Assembly: GCA_023634235.1 (NCBI GenBank)
Contig: JAMKCF010000018.1
Location: 12,956,932 to 13,020,931 of the forward strand
Origin: Pisaster brevispinus
Taxonomy: Eukaryota; Echinodermata; Asteroidea; Forcipulatida; Asteriidae
Direction of reading: 5' to 3'
Length of the DNA stretch: 64,000 bases
Below, one piece after another: positions 47,920-60,466 of the stretch. The notes beneath the pieces are model-generated. The model had not been told where the DNA came from and made no database searches. It saw only the letters and a list, made by a program, of their open reading frames with translations. Within the stretch, counting starts at the first letter, position 1, and every line of letters starts with the position of its first letter. The position numbers and the translations under genes are program-made.

Positions 47920-48195
47920 AAACTGCTTACGTAAATTTATGTGCTTAATGGTTAATTTCAAGTTTCTGTTAGTCAAAAAAGGACGAAAAAAATAGATGTC
48001 TACTGCACCCAGTATTCCCATGTGGTCTCCCGTCCAAGTACTGACCTGGCCCGACGCTGCTTAACTTCGGTGATCAAACGAGAACCGGTGTTTTCAGCGT
48101 AGTATGGCAGTAGAAAAACTTCTTACATAAATGTATGTGCTTAATGGTTTTCTTCAAGTTTCTGTTAGTCAAAAAAAGAGAATAACAAACTGGAT

Positions 48196-48321
48196 GTCTA
48201 CGGCACCCGGTATTCCAAGGAGGTCTCCCGTCCAAGTACTGACCTACTGACCTGGCCCAAAGCTGCTTAACTTCGTTGATCAAACGAGAACCGGTGTATT
48301 CAGCGTAGTATGGCCGTAGAA
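48196..48321 (-). pseudogene. 5S copy with the 8-base tandem duplication
   Basis: Carries the TACTGACC duplication, CCCAAAGC for CCCGACGC, and a 5' end of TTCTACGG. Confidence 0.75.
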
Positions 48322-48459
48322 AAACTTCTTACATAAATGTATGTACTTAATGGTTAATTCCAAGTTTCTGTTAGTCAAAAAAGGAAAAAACAAAAACAAA
48401 ATACATGTCTACGGCACCCGGTATTCCCAGGAGGTCTCTCGTCCAAGTACTGACCTAGC

Positions 48460-50850
48460 CCGACCCTGCTTTACTTCGGCGATCAAACGAGAACCGGTGT
48501 ATTCAGCGTAGTATGGCCGTAAACAAACTGCTTACATAAATTTATGTGCTTAATGCTTAATTTCAAGTTTCTGTTAGTCAAAATAGGCCGAAAACAAAAT
48601 AGATGTCTACTGCACCCGGTATTCCCAGGAGGTCTCCCGCCCGAGTACTGACCTGGCCCGACGCTGCTTAACTTCGTTGATCAAACGAGAACCGGTGTAT
48701 TCAGCGTAGTATGGCCGTAGAAAAACTTCTTACATAAATGTATGTGCTTAATTGTTAATTCCAAGTTTCTGTTAGTCAAAAAAGGAAAAAACTAAAAACA
48801 AAATACATGTCTACGGCACCCGGTATTCCCAGGAGGTCTCTCGTCCAAGTACTGACCTAGCCCGACCCTGCTTTACTTCGGCGATCAAACGAGAACCGGT
48901 GTATTCAGCGTAGTATGGCCGTAAACAAACTGCTTACATAAATTTATGTGCTTAATGCTTAATTTCAAGTTTCTGTTAGTCAAAATAGGCCGAAAACAAA
49001 ATAGATGTCTACTGCACCCGGTATTCCCAGGAGGTCTCCCGTCCGAGTACTGACCTGGCCCGACGCTGCTTAACTTCGTTGATCAAACGAGAACCGGTGT
49101 ATTCAGCGTAGTATGGCCGTAGAAAAACTTCTTACATAAATGTATGTGCTTAATGGTTAATTCCAAGTTTCTGTTAGTCAAAAAAGGAAAAAACAAAAAA
49201 CAAAATACATGTCTACGGCACCCGGTATTCCCAGGAGGTCTCTCGTCCAAGTACTGACCTTGCCCGACCCTGCTTTACTTCGGCGATCAAACGAGAACCG
49301 GTGTATTCAGCGTAGTATGGCCGTAAACAAACTGCTTACATAAATTTATGTGCTTAATGCTTAATTTCAAGTTTCTGTTAGTCAAAATAGGCCAAAAACA
49401 AAATAGATGTCTACTGCACCCGGTATTCCCAGGAGGTCTCCCGTCCGAGTACTGACCTGGCCCGACGCTGCTTAACTTCGGCGATCAAACGAGAACCGGT
49501 GTTTTCAGCGTAGTATGGCCTTAGACAAACTGCTTACATAAATGTATGTGCTTAATGCTTAATTTCAAGTTTCTGTTAGTCAAAAAAGGCCGAAAACAAA
49601 ATAGATGTCTACGGCACCCGGTATTCCCAGGAGGACTCCCGTCCAAGTACTGACCTGGCCCGAGGCTGCTTAACTTCGGTGATCAAACGAGAACCGGTGT
49701 TTTCAGCGTTGTATGGCCGTAGACAAACTTCTTATATAAAATTACGTGGTTAATGGTTAATTTCAAGTTTCTGTTTGTCAAAAAAGGACGAAAACGAAAT
49801 AGATGCCTACGGCACCCGGTATTCCCAGGAGGTCTCCCGCCCAAGTACTGACCTGGCCCGACGTTGCTTAATTTTGGTGATCAAACGAGAACTGGTGTAT
49901 TCAGCGTAGTATGGCCGTAGAAAAACTTCATACATAAATGTATGTGCTTAATGGTTTTCTTCAGGTTTCTGTTAGTCAAAAAAGGAGAATAACAAACGTA
50001 ATGTCTACGGCACCCGATATTCCCAGGAGGTCTCCCGTCCAAGTACTGACCTGGCCCGACGCTGCTTAACTTCGGTGATTAAACAAGAACCGGTGTTTTC
50101 AGCGTAGTATGGCCGTAGACAAACTGCTTACATAAATTTATGTGCTTAATGGTTAATTTCAAGTTTCTGTTAGTCAAAAAAGGCCGAAAACAAAATAGAT
50201 GTCTACGGCACCCGGTATTCCCAGGAGGTCTCCCGTCCAAGTACTGAACTGGCCGGACGCTGCTTATCTTCGGTGATCAAACGAGAACCGGTGTTTTCAG
50301 CGTTGTATGGCCGTAGACAAACTTCTTATATAAAATTATGTGGTTAATGGTTTTTTTCAAATTTTTGTTAGTCAAAAAAAGGAGAATAACAAACTTGATG
50401 TCTAAGGCACCCGGTATTGCCAGGAGGTCTCCCGTTAAAGTACTGACCTGGCCAGACACTGCTAAACTTCGGTGATCAAACGAGAACCGGTGTTTTCAGC
50501 GTAGTATGGCCGTAGACAAACTGCTTTCATACATTTATGTGCTTAATGGTTAATTTCAAGTTTCTGTTAGTCAAAAAAGGAAAAAATAAAAACAGAATAA
50601 ATGTCTACGGCACCCGGTATTTCCAGGAGGTCTCCCGTCCAAGTACTGAACTGGCCCGACGCTGCTTAACTTCGGTGATCAAACGAGAACCGGTGTATTC
50701 AGCGTAGTATGGCCGTAGACAAACTGCTTACATAAATTATGTGCTTAATGGTAAATTTCAAGTTTCTGTTAGTCAAAAGATACGAAAACAAAATAGATGT
50801 CTACGGCACCCGGTATTCCCAGGAGGTCTCCCCCAAGTACTGACCTGGCC
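48460..50850 (-). repeat. Tandem higher-order block, copy 1 (2390 bp, 12 units)
   Basis: Contains two-unit (402-bp) sub-repeats. The unit with GAGGTCTCTC starts at 48431, 48833 and 49235. Other markers (AGGACTCCCG near 49631, CACCCGATATTCCC near 50010) recur 2390 bp later. Confidence 0.8.
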
Positions 50851-53240
50851 CGACCCTGCTTTACTTCGGCGATCAAACGAGAACCGGTGTATTCAGCGTA
50901 GTATGGCCGTAAACAAACTGCTTACATAAATTTATGTGCTTAATGCTTAATTTCAAGTTTCTGTTAGTCAAAATAGGCCGAAAACAAAATAGATGTCTAC
51001 TGCACCCGGTATTCCCAGGAGGTCTCCCGCCCGAGTACTGACCTGGCCCGACGCTGCTTAACTTCGTTGATCAAACGAGAACCGGTGTATTCAGCGTAGT
51101 ATGGCCGTAGAAAAACTTCTTACATAAATGTATGTGCTTAATTGTTAATTCCAAGTTTCTGTTAGTCAAAAAAGGAAAAAACTAAAAACAAAATACATGT
51201 CTACGGCACCCGGTATTCCCAGGAGGTCTCTCGTCCAAGTACTGACCTAGCCCGACCCTGCTTTACTTCGGCGATCAAACGAGAACCGGTGTATTCAGCG
51301 TAGTATGGCCGTAAACAAACTGCTTACATAAATTTATGTGCTTAATGCTTAATTTCAAGTTTCTGTTAGTCAAAATAGGCCGAAAACAAAATAGATGTCT
51401 ACTGCACCCGGTATTCCCAGGAGGTCTCCCGTCCGAGTACTGACCTGGCCCGACGCTGCTTAACTTCGTTGATCAAACGAGAACCGGTGTATTCAGCGTA
51501 GTATGGCCGTAGAAAAACTTCTTACATAAATGTATGTGCTTAATGGTTAATTCCAAGTTTCTGTTAGTCAAAAAAGGAAAAAACAAAAAACAAAATACAT
51601 GTCTACGGCACCCGGTATTCCCAGGAGGTCTCTCGTCCAAGTACTGACCTTGCCCGACCCTGCTTTACTTCGGCGATCAAACGAGAACCGGTGTATTCAG
51701 CGTAGTATGGCCGTAAACAAACTGCTTACATAAATTTATGTGCTTAATGCTTAATTTCAAGTTTCTGTTAGTCAAAATAGGCCAAAAACAAAATAGATGT
51801 CTACTGCACCCGGTATTCCCAGGAGGTCTCCCGTCCGAGTACTGACCTGGCCCGACGCTGCTTAACTTCGGCGATCAAACGAGAACCGGTGTTTTCAGCG
51901 TAGTATGGCCTTAGACAAACTGCTTACATAAATGTATGTGCTTAATGCTTAATTTCAAGTTTCTGTTAGTCAAAAAAGGCCGAAAACAAAATAGATGTCT
52001 ACGGCACCCGGTATTCCCAGGAGGACTCCCGTCCAAGTACTGACCTGGCCCGAGGCTGCTTAACTTCGGTGATCAAACGAGAACCGGTGTTTTCAGCGTT
52101 GTATGGCCGTAGACAAACTTCTTATATAAAATTACGTGGTTAATGGTTAATTTCAAGTTTCTGTTTGTCAAAAAAGGACGAAAACGAAATAGATGCCTAC
52201 GGCACCCGGTATTCCCAGGAGGTCTCCCGCCCAAGTACTGACCTGGCCCGACGTTGCTTAATTTTGGTGATCAAACGAGAACTGGTGTATTCAGCGTAGT
52301 ATGGCCGTAGAAAAACTTCATACATAAATGTATGTGCTTAATGGTTTTCTTCAGGTTTCTGTTAGTCAAAAAAGGAGAATAACAAACGTAATGTCTACGG
52401 CACCCGATATTCCCAGGAGGTCTCCCGTCCAAGTACTGACCTGGCCCGACGCTGCTTAACTTCGGTGATTAAACAAGAACCGGTGTTTTCAGCGTAGTAT
52501 GGCCGTAGACAAACTGCTTACATAAATTTATGTGCTTAATGGTTAATTTCAAGTTTCTGTTAGTCAAAAAAGGCCGAAAACAAAATAGATGTCTACGGCA
52601 CCCGGTATTCCCAGGAGGTCTCCCGTCCAAGTACTGAACTGGCCGGACGCTGCTTATCTTCGGTGATCAAACGAGAACCGGTGTTTTCAGCGTTGTATGG
52701 CCGTAGACAAACTTCTTATATAAAATTATGTGGTTAATGGTTTTTTTCAAATTTTTGTTAGTCAAAAAAAGGAGAATAACAAACTTGATGTCTAAGGCAC
52801 CCGGTATTGCCAGGAGGTCTCCCGTTAAAGTACTGACCTGGCCAGACACTGCTAAACTTCGGTGATCAAACGAGAACCGGTGTTTTCAGCGTAGTATGGC
52901 CGTAGACAAACTGCTTTCATACATTTATGTGCTTAATGGTTAATTTCAAGTTTCTGTTAGTCAAAAAAGGAAAAAATAAAAACAGAATAAATGTCTACGG
53001 CACCCGGTATTTCCAGGAGGTCTCCCGTCCAAGTACTGAACTGGCCCGACGCTGCTTAACTTCGGTGATCAAACGAGAACCGGTGTATTCAGCGTAGTAT
53101 GGCCGTAGACAAACTGCTTACATAAATTATGTGCTTAATGGTAAATTTCAAGTTTCTGTTAGTCAAAAGATACGAAAACAAAATAGATGTCTACGGCACC
53201 CGGTATTCCCAGGAGGTCTCCCCCAAGTACTGACCTGGCC
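50851..53240 (-). repeat. Tandem higher-order block, copy 2 (2390 bp)
   Basis: Near-identical copy of 48.46-50.85 kb. It ends in a unit with GGTCTCCCCCAAGTAC (a 4-base deletion), which also closes copy 1, so the junction unit is preserved. Confidence 0.8.
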
Positions 53241-53299
53241 CGACGCTGCTTAACTTCGGTGATCAAACGAGAACCGGTGTATTCAGCATAGTATGGCCG

Positions 53300-54794
53300 T
53301 AGACAAACTGCCCACATAAATTTATGTGCTTAATGGTTAATTTCAAGTTTCTGTTAGTCAAAAAAGGACGAAAAAAAATAGATGTCTACTGCACCCGGTA
53401 TTCCCAGGAGGTCTCTAGTCCAAGTACTGACCTGGCCAGACGCTGCTTAACTTCGGTGATCAAACGAGAACCGGTGTTTTCAGCGTAGTATGGCCGTAGA
53501 CAAACTGCTTTCATACATTTATGGCTTAATGGTTAATTGCAAGTTTCTGTTAGTCAAAAAAGAAAAAAAAACAAAAACAAAATAGATGTCTACGGCACCC
53601 GGTATTCCCAGGAGGTCTCCCGTCCAAGTACTGACCTGGCCCGACGCTGCTTAACTTCGGTGATCAAACGAGAACCGGTGTATTCAGCGTAGTATGGCCA
53701 TAGACAAACTGCTTACATAAATTTATGTGCTTAATGGTTAATTCCAAGTTTCTGTTAGTCAAAAAAGGACGAAAACAAAATAGATGTCTACTGCACCCGG
53801 TATTCCCAGGAGGTCTCTAGTCCAAGTACTGACCTGGCCCGACGCTGCTTAACTTTGATGATCAATCGAGAACCGGTGTTTTCAGCGTAGTATGGCCGTA
53901 GACAAAATGCTTTCATACATTTATGTGCTTAATGGTTAATTGCAAGATTCTGTTAGTCAAAAAAGAAAAAAACAAAAAAACAAAATAGATGTCTATGGCA
54001 CCCTGTATTCCCAGGAGGTCTCAGGTCCAAGTACTGACCTGGCCCGACGCTGCTTAACTTCGGTGATCAAACGAGAACAGGTGTATTCAGCGTAGTATGG
54101 CCGTAGACAAACTGCTTACATAAATTTATGTGCTTAATGGTTATTTTCAAGTTTCTGTTAGTCAAAAAAGGACAAAAACAAAATAAATGTCTACTGCACC
54201 CGGTATTCCCAGAAAATTACATGCTTTATGATCAATTTAAAGTTTCTGCCAGTCAAAAAGTTGGAAAAGAAAATGGATGTCTACGGAACCCAGTATTCCC
54301 AGGAGGTCTCCCTTCCAAGTACTGACCTGGCCCGACGCTGCTTAACTTCGGTGATAAAACGAGAACCGGTGTTTTCAGCGTAGTATGGCCGTAGACAAAC
54401 TGCTTAGAGAAAATTACATGCTTAATGGTCAATATAAAGTTTCTGTTAGTCAAAAAAGGAAAATAAAAACTGGATGTCTACGGCACCCTGTATTCCCAGG
54501 AGGTCTCCGTCCAAGTACTGACCAGGCCCGATGCTGCTTAACTTCGGTTATAAAACGAAAACCGGTGTTTTCAGAGTAGTATGGCCGTAGACAAACTGCT
54601 TTCATACATTTGTGTGCTTAATGGTTAATTTCAAGTTTCTGTTAGTCAAAAAAGGGAGAAAAACAAAATAGATGTCTCCGGCACCCGGTATTCCCAGGAA
54701 GTCTCCCGTCCAAGTACTGACCTACTGACCTGGCCCGACGCTGCTTAACTTCGTTGATCAAACGAGAACCGGTGTATTCAGCGTAGTATGGCCG
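53300..54794 (-). repeat. Tandem higher-order block, copy 1 (1495 bp)
   Basis: Starts near the CTGCCCACATAAATTT spacer at 53308. Contains a unit reduced to 24 bases of 5S sequence and a copy with an 8-base duplication. Confidence 0.8.
54189..54212 (-). pseudogene. 5S remnant of 24 bases
   Basis: Only the RNA 3' end survives (GTCTACTGCACCC to TTCCCAG). It runs straight into spacer-like AAAATTACATGC. The spacer that follows is the most divergent in the array (GTCAAAAAGTTGGAAAAG). Confidence 0.8.
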
Positions 54795-54799
54795 TAGAC
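54674..54799 (-). pseudogene. 5S copy with the 8-base tandem duplication
   Basis: TACTGACC duplicated. The 3' end variant GCCGGAGAC also weakens helix I. Confidence 0.8.
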
Positions 54800-56290
54800 A
54801 AACTGCCCACATAAATTTATGTGCTTAATGGTTAATTTCAAGTTTCTGTTAGTCAAAAAAGGACGAAAAAAAATAGATGTCTACTGCACCCGGTATTCCC
54901 AGGAGGTCTCTAGTCCAAGTACTGACCTGGCCAGACGCTGCTTAACTTCGGTGATCAAACGAGAACCGGTGTTTTCAGCGTAGTATGGCCGTAGACAAAC
55001 TGCTTTCATACATTTATGGCTTAATGGTTAATTGCAAGTTTCTGTTAGTCAAAAAAGAAAAAAAAACAAAAACAAAATAGATGTCTACGGCACCCGGTAT
55101 TCCCAGGAGGTCTCCCGTCCAAGTACTGACCTGGCCCGACGCTGCTTAACTTCGGTGATCAAACGAGAACCGGTGTATTCAGCGTAGTATGGCCATAGAC
55201 AAACTGCTTACATAAATTTATGTGCTTAATGGTTAATTCCAAGTTTCTGTTAGTCAAAAAAGGACGAAAACAAAATAGATGTCTACTGCACCCGGTATTC
55301 CCAGGAGGTCTCTAGTCCAAGTACTGACCTGGCCCGACGCTGCTTAACTTTGATGATCAATCGAGAACCGGTGTTTTCAGCGTAGTATGGCCGTAGACAA
55401 AATGCTTTCATACATTTATGTGCTTAATGGTTAATTGCAAGATTCTGTTAGTCAAAAAAGAAAAAAACAAAAAAACAAAATAGATGTCTATGGCACCCTG
55501 TATTCCCAGGAGGTCTCTCGTCCAAGTACTGACCTGGCCCGACGCTGCTTAACTTCGGTGATCAAACGAGAACAGGTGTATTCAGCGTAGTATGGCCGTA
55601 GACAAACTGCTTACATAAATTTATGTGCTTAATGGTTATTTTCAAGTTTCTGTTAGTCAAAAAAGGACAAAAACAAAATAAATGTCTACTGCACCCGGTA
55701 TTCCCAGAAAATTACATGCTTTATGATCAATTTAAAGTTTCTGCCAGTCAAAAAGTTGGAAAAGAAAATGGATGTCTACGGAACCCAGTATTCCCAGGAG
55801 GTCTCCCTTCCAAGTACTGACCTGGCCCGACGCTGCTTAACTTCGGTGATAAAACGAGAACCGGTGTTTTCAGCGTAGTATGGCCGTAGACAAACTGCTT
55901 AGAGAAAATTACAGGCTTAATGGTCAATATAAAGTTTCTGTTAGTCAAAAAAGGAAAATAAAAACTGGATGTCTACGGCACCCTGTATTCCCAGGAGGTC
56001 TCCGTCCAAGTACTGACCAGGCCCGATGCTGCTTAACTTCGGTTATAAAACGAAAACCGGTGTTTTCAGAGTAGTATGGCCGTAGACAAACTGCTTTCAT
56101 ACATTTGTGTGCTTAATGGTTAATTTCAAGTTTCTGTTAGTCAAAAAAGGGAGAAAAACAAAATAGATGTCTCCGGCACCCGGTATTCCCAGGAAGTCTC
56201 CCGTCCAAGTACTGACCTACTGACCTGGCCCGACGCTGCTTAACTTCGTTGATCAAACGAGAACCGGTGTATTCAGCGTAGTATGGCCGT
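54795..56290 (-). repeat. Tandem higher-order block, copy 2 (1495 bp)
   Basis: CTGCCCACATAAATTT recurs at 54803. Differences from copy 1 are few (for example ATTACAGGC for ATTACATGC near 55911). Confidence 0.8.
55684..55707 (-). pseudogene. 5S remnant of 24 bases (duplicate)
   Basis: Offset 1495 copy of the remnant at 54189. Confidence 0.8.
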
Positions 56291-56294
56291 AGAC
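56169..56294 (-). pseudogene. 5S copy with the 8-base tandem duplication
   Basis: Offset 1495 from 54674-54799, with the same two lesions. Confidence 0.8.
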
Positions 56295-56679
56295 AAACTG
56301 CTTACGTAAATTTATGTGCTTAATGTTTAATTTCAAGTTTCTGTTAGTCAAAAAAGGACGAAAAAAATAGATGTCTACTGCACCCAGTATTCCCATGTGG
56401 TCTCCCGTCCAAGTACTGACCTGGCCCGACGCTGCTTAACTTCGGTGATCAAACGAGAACCGGTGTTTTCAGCGTAGTATGGCCGTAGAAAAACTTCTTA
56501 CATAAATGTATGTGCTTAATGGTTTTCTTCAAGTTTCTGTTAGTCAAAAAAAGAGAATAACAAACTGGATGTCTACGGCACCCGGTATTCCCAGAAGGTC
56601 TCCCGTCCAAGTACTGACGTGGCCCGACGCTGCTTAACTTCGGTGATCAAACGAGAACCGGTGTTTTCAGCGTAGTATG

Positions 56680-58850
56680 GCCGTAGACAAACTGCTTTCA
56701 TACATTTGTGTGCTTAATGGTTAATTTCAAGTTTCTGTTAGTCAAAAAAGGGAGAAAAACAAAATAGATGTCTCCGGCACCCGGTATTCCCAGGAGGTCT
56801 CCGTCCAAGTACTGACCTGGCCCGACGCTGCTTAACTTCGTTGATCAAACGAGAACCGGTGTATTCAGCGTAGTATGGCCGTAGAAAAACTTCTTACATA
56901 AATGTATGTGCTTAATGGTTAATTTCAAGTTTCTGTTAGTCAAAAAAAGACAAAAAACAAAATACATGTCTACGGCACCCGGTATTCCCAGGAGGTCTCC
57001 CGTCCAAGTACTGACCTAGCACGACGCTGCTTTACTTCGGTGATCAAACGAGAACCGGTGTATTCAGCGTAGTATGGCCGTAGACAAACTGCTTACGTAA
57101 ATTTATGTGCTTAATGTTTAATTTCAGGTTTCTGTTAGTCAAAAAAGGACGAAAAAAATAGATGTCTTCTGCACCCAGTATTCCCATGTGGTCTCCCGTC
57201 CAAGTACTGACCTGGCCCGACGTTGCTTAACTTCGGTGATCAAACGAGAACCGGTGTTTTCAGCGTATTATGGCCGTAGAAAAACTTCTTACATAAATGT
57301 ATGTGCTTAATGGTTTTCTTCAAGTTTCTGTTAGTCAAAAAAAGAGAATAACAAACTGGATGTCTACGGCACCCGGTATTCCCAGGAGGTCTCCGTCCAA
57401 GTACTGACCTGGCCCGACGCTGCTTAACTTCGTTGATCAAACGAGAACCGGTGTATTCAGCGTAGTATGGCCGTAGAAAAACTTCTTACATTAATGTATG
57501 TGCTTAATGGTTAATTTCAAGTTTCTGTTAGTCAAAAAAAGACAAAAAACAAAATACATGTCTACGGCACCCGGTATTCCCAGGAGGTCTCCCGTCCAAG
57601 TACTGACCTAGCACGACGCTGCTTAACTTCGGTGATCAAACGAGAACCGGTGTTTTCAGCGTAGTATGGCCTTAGACAAACTGCTTTCATACATTTGTGT
57701 GCTTAATGGTTAATTTCAAGTTTCTGTTAGTCAAAAAAGGGAGAAAAACAAAATAGATGTCTCCGGCACCCGGTATTCCCAGGAGGTCTCCGTCCAAGTA
57801 CTGACCTGGCCCGACGCTGCTTAACTTCGTTGATCAAACGAGAACCGGTGTATTCAGCGTAGTATGGCCGTAGAAAAACTTCTTACATAAATGTATGTGC
57901 TTAATGGTTAATTTCAAGTTTCTGTTAGTCAAAAAAAGACAAAAAACAAAATACATGTCTACGGCACCCGGTATTCCCAGGAGGTCTCCCGTCCAAGTAC
58001 TGACCTAGCACGACGCTGCTTTACTTCGGTGATCAAACGAGAACCGGTGTATTCAGCGTAGTATGGCCGTAGACAAACTGCTTACGTAAATTTATGTGCT
58101 TAATGTTTAATTTCAGGTTTCTGTTAGTCAAAAAAGGACGAAAAAAATAGATGTCTACTGCACCCAGTATTCCCATGTGGTCTCCCGTCCAAGTACTGAC
58201 CTGGCCCGACGTTGCTTAACTTCGGTGATCAAACGAGAACCGGTGTTTTCAGCGTATTATGGCCGTAGAAAAACTTCTTACATAAATGTATGTGCTTAAT
58301 GGTTTTCTTCAAGTTTCTGTTAGTCAAAAAAAGAGAATAACAAACTGGATGTCTACGGCACCCGGTATTCCCAGGAGGTCTCCGTCCAAGTACTGACCTG
58401 GCCCGACGCTGCTTAACTTCGTTGATCAAACGAGAACCGGTGTATTCAGCGTAGTATGGCCGTAGAAAAACTTCTTACATAAATGTATGTGCTTAATGGT
58501 TAATTTCAAGTTTCTGTTAGTCAAAAAAAGACAAAAAACAAAATACATGTCTACGGCACCCGGTATTCCCAGGAGGTCTCCCGTCCAAGTACTGACCTAG
58601 CACGACGCTGCTTAACTTCGGTGATCAAACGAGAACCGGTGTTTTCAGCGTAGTATGGCCTTAGACAAACTGCTTTCATACATTTGTGTGCTTAATGGTT
58701 AATTTCAAGTTTCTGTTAGTCAAAAAAGGGAGAAAAACAAAATAGATGTCTCCGGCACCCGGTATTCCCAGGAGGTCTCCGTCCAAGTACTGACCTGGCC
58801 CGACGCTGCTTAACTTCGTTGATCAAACGAGAACCGGTGTATTCAGGGTA
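56680..58850 (-). repeat. 989-bp five-unit block, two copies and part of a third
   Basis: TTTCATACATTTGTGTGC lies near 56697, 57686 and 58675, each 989 bp apart. Units with CCTAGCACGACGC and GGTCTCCGTCC (2-base deletion) are typical of the block. Confidence 0.75.
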
Positions 58851-60339
58851 GTATGGCCGTAGAAAAACTTCTTACATAAATGTATGTGCTTAATGGTTAA
58901 TTTCAAGTTTCTGTTAGTCAAAAAAGGAAAAAACACAAAACAAAATACATGTCTACGGCACCCGGTATTCCCAGGAGGTCTCTCGTCCAAGTACTGACCT
59001 AGCCCGACCCTGCTTTACTTCGGCGATCAAACGAGAACCGGTGTTTTCAGCGTAGTATGGCCGTAGAAAAACTTCTTACATAAATGTATGTTCTTAATGG
59101 TTAATTTCAAGTTTCTGTTAGTCAAAAAAGGACGAAAACAAAATAGATGTCTACTGTAACCCGGTATTCCCAGGAGGTCTCCCGTCCAAGTACTGACCTG
59201 GCCCGACCCTGCTTAACTTCGGTGATCAAACGAGAACGGTGTTTTCAGCGTAGTATGGCCGTAGACAAACTGCTTACATAAATTTATGTGCTTAATGGTT
59301 AATTTCAAGTTTCTGTTAGTCAAAAAAAGACAAAAAACAAAATACATGTCTACGGCACCCGGTATTCCCAGGAGGTCTCCCGTCCAAGTACTGACCTAGC
59401 ACGACGCTGCTTTACTTCGGTGATCAAACGAGAACCGGTGTATTCAGCGTAGTATGGCCGTAGACAAAGTGCATACATAATGTATGTGCTTAATGGTTAA
59501 TTTCAAGTTTCTGTTAGTCAAAAAAGGACGAAAACAAAATAGATGTCTACTGCACCCGGTATTTCCAGGAGGTCTCCCGTCCAAGTACTGACCTTGCCCG
59601 ACGCTGCTTAACTTCGTTGATCAAACGAGAACCGGTGTATTCAGCGTAGTATGGCCGTAGACAAACTGCTTACATAAATTTATGTGCTTAATGGTTAATT
59701 CCAAGTTTCTGTTAGTCAAAAAGGACGAAAACAAAAAAGATGTCTACTGCACCCGGTATTCCCAGGAGGTCTCCCGTCCAAGTACTGACCTGGCCAGAAG
59801 CTGCTTAACTTCGGTGATCAAACGAGAATCGGTGTTTTCAGCGTAGTATGGCCTTAGACAAACTGCTTACATAAATTTATGTGCTTAATGGTTAATTCCA
59901 AGTTTCTGTTAGTCAAAAAAGGACGAAAACAAAATAGATGTCTACTGCACCCAGTATTCCCATGTGGTCTCCCGTCCAAGTACTGACCTGGCCCGACGCT
60001 GCTTAACTTCGGTGATCAAACGAGAACCGGTGTTTTCAGCGTAGTATGGCCGTAGAAAAACTTCTTACATAAATGTATGTGCTTAATGGTTAATTTCAAG
60101 TTTCTGTTAGTCAAAAAGAGAAAAACGAAAACAAAATAGATGCCTACGGGACCCGGTATTCCCGGGAGGTCTCCCGTCCAAGTACTGACCAGGCCCGATG
60201 CTGCTTAACTTCGGTGATCAAACGAGAACCGGTGTTTTCAGCGTAGTATGGCCGTAGACAAACTGCTCATATAAAATTAAGTGGTTAATGGTTTTCTTCA
60301 AGTTTCTGTTAGTCAAAAAAGGAGAATAACAAACTGGAT

Positions 60340-60466
60340 GTCTACGGCACCCCGTATTCCCAGGATTCCCAGGAGGTCTCCCGTCCAAGTACTGACCTGG
60401 CACGACGCTGCATAACTTCGGTGACCAAACGAGAACCGGTGTATTCAGCGTAGTATGGCCGTAGAC
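60340..60466 (-). pseudogene. 5S copy with a 9-base duplication near the 3' end
   Basis: ATTCCCAGG is repeated, giving 127 bases. It lies at the helix IV/box C border. I saw no second copy. Confidence 0.8.

Larger units (their letters stand above)
41900..48390 (-). repeat. Array segment with 3538-bp and 992-bp offset duplications
   Basis: 41.88-42.41 kb reappears at 45.42-45.95 kb (offset 3538), including a 5S copy with an internal deletion. Between them 43.35-44.34 and 44.34-45.33 kb are a tandem 992-bp, five-unit repeat (CGGTAAATTTTAAG at 43401 and 44393). Units at 46-48.4 kb are mixed. Confidence 0.7.

Noticed and set aside
24603..56074. Plus-strand frames such as MAVDKLL...QEVSRPSTDLARR
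   Set aside because: They are the antisense of 5S rRNA read in one frame, broken at random by indels between units.
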